Both the position numbers and the translations under genes were made by a program. Shown piece by piece: positions 22,442-26,443 of a DNA stretch of 26,443 nt. The stretch's first letter is position 1, and the number at the start of each line of letters is the position of its first letter. A model generated the notes under the pieces. That model made no database searches. It saw nothing but the letters and a program-made list of their open reading frames with translations, and was not told where the DNA came from. Origin of the DNA: JBCBJZ01 sp038522635. Its GTDB lineage: Bacteria; Pseudomonadota; Alphaproteobacteria; Rhizobiales; Hyphomicrobiaceae. Location of the stretch: NCBI GenBank assembly GCA_038522635.1, contig JBCBJZ010000031.1, positions 1 to 26,443 of the forward strand. The letters are read 5' to 3'.

Positions 22442-23563
22442 TCAGTAGCCTTCGCGTAACAGCGGGAAGGCGGCATCGAGGCCGTAGCGGCCGAGCGATT
22501 GCGAGCGCGTGACGTAGCTTGGGCTCAGCTTTGAAAACGCGTTGATCCCCAGCAGGCCGAGCGTGCGCGTGACTTCATCGTGCAGGATGTCGAGCATGCG
22601 CACGATACCGTCTTCGCCGGCGGCCGCTGCAGCCAGCCCCTGCAGGCGACCGAGCCCTACCGCATGGGCGCCGAGCGCTATCGCCTTGACGATGTCGGTG
22701 CCGCGCATGAAGCCGCCGTCGATGATGATCTGCGCGCGCCCGCCGACTTCCGCGCTGATCTCGCTCAGCACCTCCATGCTGCCGCGCCCGTGATCCAACT
22801 GCCGCCCGCCGTGGTTGGAAATGTAGATCGCGTTGATGCCGTACTCGACCGCGATGCGCGCGTCTTCGGGTGTCGCCAAACCTTTCAGGATCAGAGGCAC
22901 ATCGAACTTGTTGCGGATGCGCCAGACGTCGTCCCAGGTGAACCGTGCCTGGAAGTGGTCGGATGTGGCGGCTTGGCGCGCGGTTGGTTTGGTGCGGTTG
23001 GCGAGGTCGCGCTCGCGTCGCCCGTAATGGTCGAGGTCGACGGTGAGGCAGACCGCGACGTAGCCATGGTCGATGGCGGCTTGCACCTGTTCATCCACCC
23101 AGGCGCTGTCGCCGCGCACGTAAAGCTGGAAGATCTTGGGGTAATCAACGCTGCGCGCCACCGCTTCCAACCCGGGCGCGGAGACGGAGCTGAGCATGTG
23201 GTAGGCGCCGAAGCGGGCAGCGGCCCGGGTTGGCGCGATGCCACCGTCGTCGACCAGGTCTTGCATGGAGCCGATGGGCGCGAGGATGACGGGCAGCTTG
23301 AGCGTGTGCCCGAACAGGGTCGTTGATGTGTCAACGGTCTCGACGTTGCGCAGGATGCGCGGGCGGAATGCGATCTGGTCGAGCGCGAGCCGGTTGCGCA
23401 AATGCGTGGTTTCGGTTTCGGCCGCACCCATCAGGTAGGTCCAGGTCTCAGGGCGCAGCCGCGCCTTCGCCGGACCGATGAATTCATGCAGCACCTGGAA
23501 GCCGTCGTCGGGCGCGCGGCTGTGATCACGCGTGACCTGGTTGTGGGTGATCGGTTCGCGCAT
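22442..23563 (-). CDS. FMN-dependent alpha-hydroxy-acid oxidizing protein
   Basis: This 373-residue protein belongs to the glycolate oxidase / L-lactate dehydrogenase (LldD) family, which oxidises 2-hydroxy acids using FMN. Key residues are Lys227 in LILKGLA, the catalytic base His251 and substrate-binding Arg254 in SNHGGRQLD, Tyr148 in FQLYVRGD, and the FMN phosphate loop IIDGGFMRGTDIVKAIALGAHAVGLGR. The usual APTA motif reads LAPIGSM, so substrate range may differ from lactate. The ATG at 23563 has AGGA 7 bases upstream. It is convergent with the beta-propeller gene, 152 bp away. Which hydroxy acid it uses cannot be told from sequence. Confidence 0.9.
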   Translation of the reverse strand: MREPITHNQVTRDHSRAPDDGFQVLHEFIGPAKARLRPETWTYLMGAAETETTHLRNRLALDQIAFRPRILRNVETVDTSTTLFGHTLKLPVILAPIGSMQDLVDDGGIAPTRAAARFGAYHMLSSVSAPGLEAVARSVDYPKIFQLYVRGDSAWVDEQVQAAIDHGYVAVCLTVDLDHYGRRERDLANRTKPTARQAATSDHFQARFTWDDVWRIRNKFDVPLILKGLATPEDARIAVEYGINAIYISNHGGRQLDHGRGSMEVLSEISAEVGGRAQIIIDGGFMRGTDIVKAIALGAHAVGLGRLQGLAAAAAGEDGIVRMLDILHDEVTRTLGLLGINAFSKLSPSYVTRSQSLGRYGLDAAFPLLREGY

Positions 23564-23663
23564 GTGTGGTCCTCGCGCCGTTGCTTGCCTTGCGATGCGC
23601 GCACCATAGGCGGACGGCCGCGCGCAGGCCAGGGTTGGCCGGGGCGACATGTGCAGGTTTTGC

Positions 23664-23814
23664 TTAGATCATCGGGCGATTAATCGGGGTCACCACAGGT
23701 GAACCCGAAATCGACCAAAGATGATCTAATCTCAAAATGCAGAGCAACTTTGGGCGCAAAGGCAAGGCCTCAGTGTTTGGGCAGGTGATTCGCACTTTGC
23801 GCCCGTTGCTCTAG
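23664..23814 (+). repeat. Element A copy 2
   Basis: A full second copy of element A in the same orientation as the one at 4708-4860, with left border TTAG and right border CTAG. Hairpin I keeps TAGATCATC / GATGATCTA and the GGGCGAT...CCCGAAATCG core with some mismatches. Hairpin II keeps GGGCGCAAAG / CTTTGCGCCC perfectly. Loops differ more than stems. It ends at the CTAG where element B copy 2 begins. Confidence 0.88.
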
Positions 23815-23915
23815 AGTTCATTCGCTTCAGGTGGAATCACCTGAGGCGAAAGATGAGCGGCAAACGAAAAGTCTAGATGTCGGTTCCGCTTCAAGCTGAA
23901 GCGAACCGACTCTAG
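23811..23915 (-). repeat. Element B copy 2, inverted and abutting element A
   Basis: A 105-bp copy of element B in the opposite orientation to the one at 15565-15669, bounded by CTAG at 23811-23814 and 23912-23915. The hairpin of the GTTCATC type comes first, then the GTCGGTTC hairpin. On the minus strand the two ends, CTAGAGTCGGTTCGCTTC and CTAGAGTTCATTCGCTTC, match at 15 of 18 positions and so form an inverted terminal repeat. It shares the CTAG at 23811 with element A. Confidence 0.88.
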
Positions 23916-24002
23916 GTGGCCGCGGGGTGCTGGCACGCTGGGACGGTGAAGGTGCGCGCGCAACATGGCCGACGCGAGGCGAGGCCAAAGGAAGGGCACG
24001 GC

Positions 24003-24034
24003 GGGGAAGTGGGGAATGAGGGAGGGGATAGGGG
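24003..24034 (+). other. G-rich tract with G-quadruplex potential
   Basis: Five G runs (24003-24006, 24011-24014, 24020-24022, 24024-24027, 24031-24034) are separated by loops of 4, 5, 1 and 3 bases, meeting the usual quadruplex rule. C runs follow at 24045-24070, so the opposite strand also has G runs there. The stretch lies in the 635-bp gap between the oxidase gene and the small exported protein, just beyond element B. Confidence 0.6.
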
Positions 24035-24107
24035 CCGGTGGAAACCCCAAGGCCCCCCAAGAACGCCCCCAAGAGCGCCCAAGATCGCGACTGAGGGATA
24101 ACGCGAA

Positions 24108-24139
24108 ACGCCCGCCCCATCGGTGATGGGAGCGGGCGT
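24108..24139 (-). terminator. Terminator-like hairpin after the small exported protein gene
   Basis: Read on the minus strand, ACGCCCGC pairs with GCGGGCGT (8 bp). Next to it CCCATC pairs with GATGGG (6 bp), with a one-base bulge and the loop ACC. The stem is followed by TTTCGCGTT, a short T-rich stretch. It lies 60 bp after the stop at 24199, so it fits a factor-independent terminator for that gene. Confidence 0.6.
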
Positions 24140-24198
24140 CACGAGAAGGGGCGAGCCGCTCGGCCGCGCTGCGAAGCTAGCGGCCGCGCTTTGCCACT

Positions 24199-24603
24199 TC
24201 AGTAGCCGCAGCGGTTCCAGAGTTTACGGCACGCGCGGCGGTTGCCACGGTTGCAGCGACGCTCCCAGCGGTAACAGCGGTTGACGCCACCGTAGTAGTA
24301 GTTGCGGCGCAGACGACGGCGACGACGCTCACGGCGCAGCGCATCGTTGATGATAATGCCGCCAATGACGGCAGCGCCGAGCCCGATGGCGAGGTTGCGA
24401 CGCGAACGGCGGCCAGCCACCTGCATCAGCTTAGGGGCGGCCGTCTGAGCGCCCGCATCCTTCGAAGCGAGCGAAGGCGCGCTCAAGGGAGCCAACGGCG
24501 TCAGAACCTTGTGGTCTGCCGTCGCGGCGGAGGCTTGGCCGGCGGTGGCGATTGCGATCACGCCCATCGCGATCGCGGCAAGAGATGAAGTAAAACGGTG
24601 CAT
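24199..24603 (-). CDS. Small basic exported protein of unknown function
   Basis: An unrecognised 134-residue protein. A signal peptide covers about 1-26 (SLAAIAMGVIAIATAGQASA). The middle is a linker, then a glycine-rich hydrophobic stretch at about 72-88 (AIGLGAAVIGGIIINDAL), which could insert in a membrane. The end is strongly basic (RRERRRRRLRRNYYYGG) and Cys-containing (NRCYRWERRCNRGNRRACRKLWNRCGY, four Cys). AGGGA lies 10 bases before the ATG at 24603. The charge pattern recalls cationic secreted peptides, but that is a resemblance only. Confidence 0.72.
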   Translation of the reverse strand: MHRFTSSLAAIAMGVIAIATAGQASAATADHKVLTPLAPLSAPSLASKDAGAQTAAPKLMQVAGRRSRRNLAIGLGAAVIGGIIINDALRRERRRRRLRRNYYYGGVNRCYRWERRCNRGNRRACRKLWNRCGY

Positions 24604-24983
24604 GGTCGTGGTCCCTATTCAAAAACCGTTACGCCGCAGGGTTTAAAGCCGCTTGACGGCCTAAGCCTGTTGGCCTGTCGGTCCGCATGATCATTGCGGG
24701 TTCACGCCAATGCGCAGCGATCGCCCGGAGTTCCATCGAAGATCAGGAAAGGCGCCACTTCTGCACGCGATCCCGTGTCTTCAAGGCAGACTAAGGGAGA
24801 GCAAATGAATGCGGTCTGAATGGGCCGTTCACAAACGCAAACAAGCGTTTGCCTTCAACCTGAGGCGCCGCTCGATCGCCTACATCTGGCGGTCTTTCAC
24901 GGCCAACAGGCCTTCGCCTCGAGATGACGACAGCTCTGACGCGCGATATGCGGCCATGATGAGTCCTCAGGCGGTGGCCCCGG
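24604..24983. other. Intergenic region after rnhB, with a small hairpin
   Basis: 380 bp between the rnhB stop and the small exported protein start. The only clear structure is a 7-bp hairpin, CAAACGC (24832-24838) and GCGTTTG (24845-24851) with loop AAACAA. There is no T run after it on the minus strand, so a terminator role is doubtful. No convincing gene is seen; short open frames here lack ribosome binding sites and family features. Confidence 0.4.
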
Positions 24984-25772
24984 TCAGGCCGGCGCGCGGC
25001 GCTTCCTGGATTTCGCTCCTGACGGCTGACGGGAAGGCAGATCTGAGGGTTGCGATTCAACCGCCGGATCGTCAGCCACGAGCGCTGGTTGTGCCAGGCC
25101 CGCCATGTGCAACTTGAGCTGCACGGGCCTGAATGAGCGGCGATGCGCTTCGGTGACGCCATGCGCATCGAGTGCGGCGCTGTGTTGCGCGGTCCCGTAG
25201 CCCTTGTGCCGCTCAAAGCCGTGGTGCGGATAACGCTGCGCCAACGCTTCCATAAGCCGGTCGCGCGTGACTTTCGCGATGATCGAGGCGGCCGCGATCG
25301 AAAGGCAAAGGGCATCGCCCTTAACCATGGTGAGCGCTGGGCAGGGCAACTTAGGCGCGCGATCTCCGTCCACCAGCGCAATACGGGGGGGCACGGCAAG
25401 GGCGGCCACCGCCTGCTGCATGGCCCAAAGCGTCGCTTGCAGGATGTTGTCACGGTCAATGCGGGCCACGTCGGCGATCCCGATGCCGATCGAGGCCGTC
25501 GCGTTAAGTTCAGCGAAAAGATGATCGCGACTGGCCGCACGCAGGGCTTTGCTGTCGGTGATGCCGGTGGGTACGCGTTCGGGATCGAGCACCACGGCTG
25601 CGGCCACCACCGGCCCAGCCCAAGGCCCCCGCCCCGCTTCATCAACACCGCATAAGGGTGCCCCATGGCGGGCGATGATATCGCCTTCGATGGCGTAGGT
25701 GAGCGCGCGTGCCGCTGCCGTCTCGCCGCGGCGGGCGACCGTCCGAGCGGCCTGCGAATCAGATCGAACCAT
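24984..25772 (-). CDS. rnhB: Ribonuclease HII
   Basis: RNase HII removes ribonucleotides from DNA by cutting the RNA strand at RNA-DNA junctions. The 262-residue product has the signature CGVDEAGRGPWAGPVVAAAV with Asp44 and Glu45, LVDGDRAP with Asp135, MVKGDALCLSIAAASIIAKVTRDR with Asp153, and HKGYGTAQH. The four acidic residues form the expected metal site. There is an N-terminal extension of about 30 residues and a basic, unstructured-looking C-terminal tail of about 40 residues (ending KSRKRRAPA). It lies downstream of the radical SAM gene, an arrangement I recall in related alphaproteobacteria, with a B-type hairpin between them. No strong ribosome binding site supports the start at 25772. 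Confidence 0.95.
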   Translation of the reverse strand: MVRSDSQAARTVARRGETAAARALTYAIEGDIIARHGAPLCGVDEAGRGPWAGPVVAAAVVLDPERVPTGITDSKALRAASRDHLFAELNATASIGIGIADVARIDRDNILQATLWAMQQAVAALAVPPRIALVDGDRAPKLPCPALTMVKGDALCLSIAAASIIAKVTRDRLMEALAQRYPHHGFERHKGYGTAQHSAALDAHGVTEAHRRSFRPVQLKLHMAGLAQPALVADDPAVESQPSDLPSRQPSGAKSRKRRAPA

Positions 25773-25938
25773 GGCTCGAACATCTCACGGACGCCGCTTC
25801 GATGACCAGCCTCTTGGCCTGCAACAAGGCAGCAACGAAACGCGTAGCCGCACAGCCCAGCCAACCCGGTCCACGCTTGCCACGCTGGCCCGTCAAACAA
25901 GGTGCCTCGAAAGCCCTTTGTGCCCATCAAGCGCCCTC

Positions 25939-25996
25939 CTAGGGTTGCCGTTCATCTTTCGCCTCAGGTGATTCCACCTGAGGCGGATGAACTCAG
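25939..25996. repeat. Single B-type hairpin between the radical SAM gene and rnhB
   Basis: One hairpin at 25950-25992: an outer GTTCATC / GATGAAC stem and a perfect 10-bp inner stem GCCTCAGGTG / CACCTGAGGC with loop ATTC. A CTAG sits at 25939-25942. On the other side CTCAG replaces CTAGAG. The TGA stop of the radical SAM gene (25993-25995) touches the hairpin. Being in the middle of a probable operon, it may tune expression of rnhB; that is inference. Confidence 0.85.
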
Positions 25997-26443
25997 ATGA
26001 GCCGCATCTGATCGCCCGGCTGCGGCGGCGGGACGAACAGATCGGTGCGCAACCGCAGGCGCCGGCGATTGAGCCCGTTGCGACGCAGCGCCAACTTGAA
26101 GCGTTGCGCCAGTTGATCCGCATACGGCCCACGCCCCGTCTGGCGGAGGCCGAAGGCCGCGCGATAAGCGCGCCCGGCATGCATCGATGTCAGGAGGTTC
26201 ATCACATGGGATGCCTTGTCGGGCAGGTGCGCTTCGAGCCAGGCGGCGAACAAATCCTTGATTTCAAGCGGCAACCGCAACAGCACGTAGCCGGCCTCGC
26301 TGGCGCCATGCTCGGCGGCCGCCTGCAGGAGCGCTTCGACCTCATGATCGTTGAGTGCCGGGATCAGCGGCGCGGTCATTACGGCGGTGGGGATGCCGGC
26401 GGCGGTCAGTTTCTCAACCGCTTCCAAGCGTTTCGCCGGGGTG
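25993..26443 (-). CDS. PA0069-type radical SAM protein (C-terminal part)
   Basis: The 149 visible residues are the C-terminus of a COG1533 / PA0069-family radical SAM protein, related to spore photoproduct lyase-like proteins. Matching blocks are TPAKRLEAVEKLTAAGIPTAVMTAPLIPALNDHEVEALL, GYVLLRLPLEIKDLFAAWLEAHLPDKASHVM and the end LRTDLFVPPPQPGDQMRLI. The CxxxCxxC iron-sulfur motif lies beyond the right edge, so activity cannot be judged. The family is of unclear function. Its stop codon lies at the edge of a palindromic repeat. Confidence 0.88.
   Translation of the reverse strand, partial: TPAKRLEAVEKLTAAGIPTAVMTAPLIPALNDHEVEALLQAAAEHGASEAGYVLLRLPLEIKDLFAAWLEAHLPDKASHVMNLLTSMHAGRAYRAAFGLRQTGRGPYADQLAQRFKLALRRNGLNRRRLRLRTDLFVPPPQPGDQMRLI

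Noticed and set aside
22034..22459. Open frame overlapping the end of the beta-propeller gene
   Set aside because: Out-of-frame shadow of the propeller blades, extending into the gap without motifs.
24791..25930. Long minus-strand open frame overlapping rnhB
   Set aside because: It is a shadow of rnhB in another frame; rnhB has all catalytic motifs and this product has no recognisable domain.

Overview
The window reads as GC-rich alphaproteobacterial chromosome, most like Hyphomicrobiales/Rhizobiales. This is inferred from the C-P lyase operon, the TIGR01459-type HAD protein, YdcH/DUF465 proteins, a class I aldolase, and RNase HII next to a PA0069-type radical SAM protein. I see no rRNA, tRNA, CRISPR array, phage gene or transposase. 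Both edges cut genes: phnL on the left and the radical SAM gene on the right.

Layout. Positions 1-4543 (minus) hold phnG-H-I-J-K-L, the core of the carbon-phosphorus lyase that breaks down phosphonates, packed with ATGA overlaps. A Pho-box-like site lies just upstream of phnG. A divergent hexapeptide acyltransferase of the phosphonate-associated type follows at 4909-5529 (plus). trpD and trpG (minus, 5745-7465) encode two steps of tryptophan synthesis. From 7727 to 12794 (plus) come a Tat-exported metallo-beta-lactamase-fold hydrolase, a DUF2064 glycosyltransferase-like protein, a GAF-like protein, a coiled-coil membrane protein and a membrane-anchored ClpP-fold protein. Two tiny DUF465 genes are divergent at 12947-13586. 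purE-purK (13857-15568) carry out AIR carboxylation in purine synthesis. A tandem pair of unknown exported paralogs (16042-17786) and a small membrane protein follow. Next are a HAD-IIA protein, class I fructose-bisphosphate aldolase (minus), a Tat-exported PQQ-type beta-propeller, an FMN alpha-hydroxy-acid oxidase (minus), a small basic exported protein, rnhB, and the truncated radical SAM gene.

The most unusual content is non-coding: a family of short palindromic repeats bounded by YTAG (mostly CTAG). Element A (about 150 bp, two hairpins) has full copies at 4708-4860 and 23664-23814 and a deletion derivative at 12838-12902. Element B (105 bp, two hairpins) occurs at 15565-15669 and, inverted, at 23811-23915, where it abuts element A and shares its CTAG. 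The right-hand hairpin of B also occurs as tandem arrays with a 56-57 bp period (5566-5748 and 15815-16026) and singly (25939-25996). The ends of both elements form imperfect terminal inverted repeats, so they look like non-autonomous mobile elements (MITE- or REP-like). The stop codons of trpD, purK and the radical SAM gene fall exactly on the edges of these repeats.
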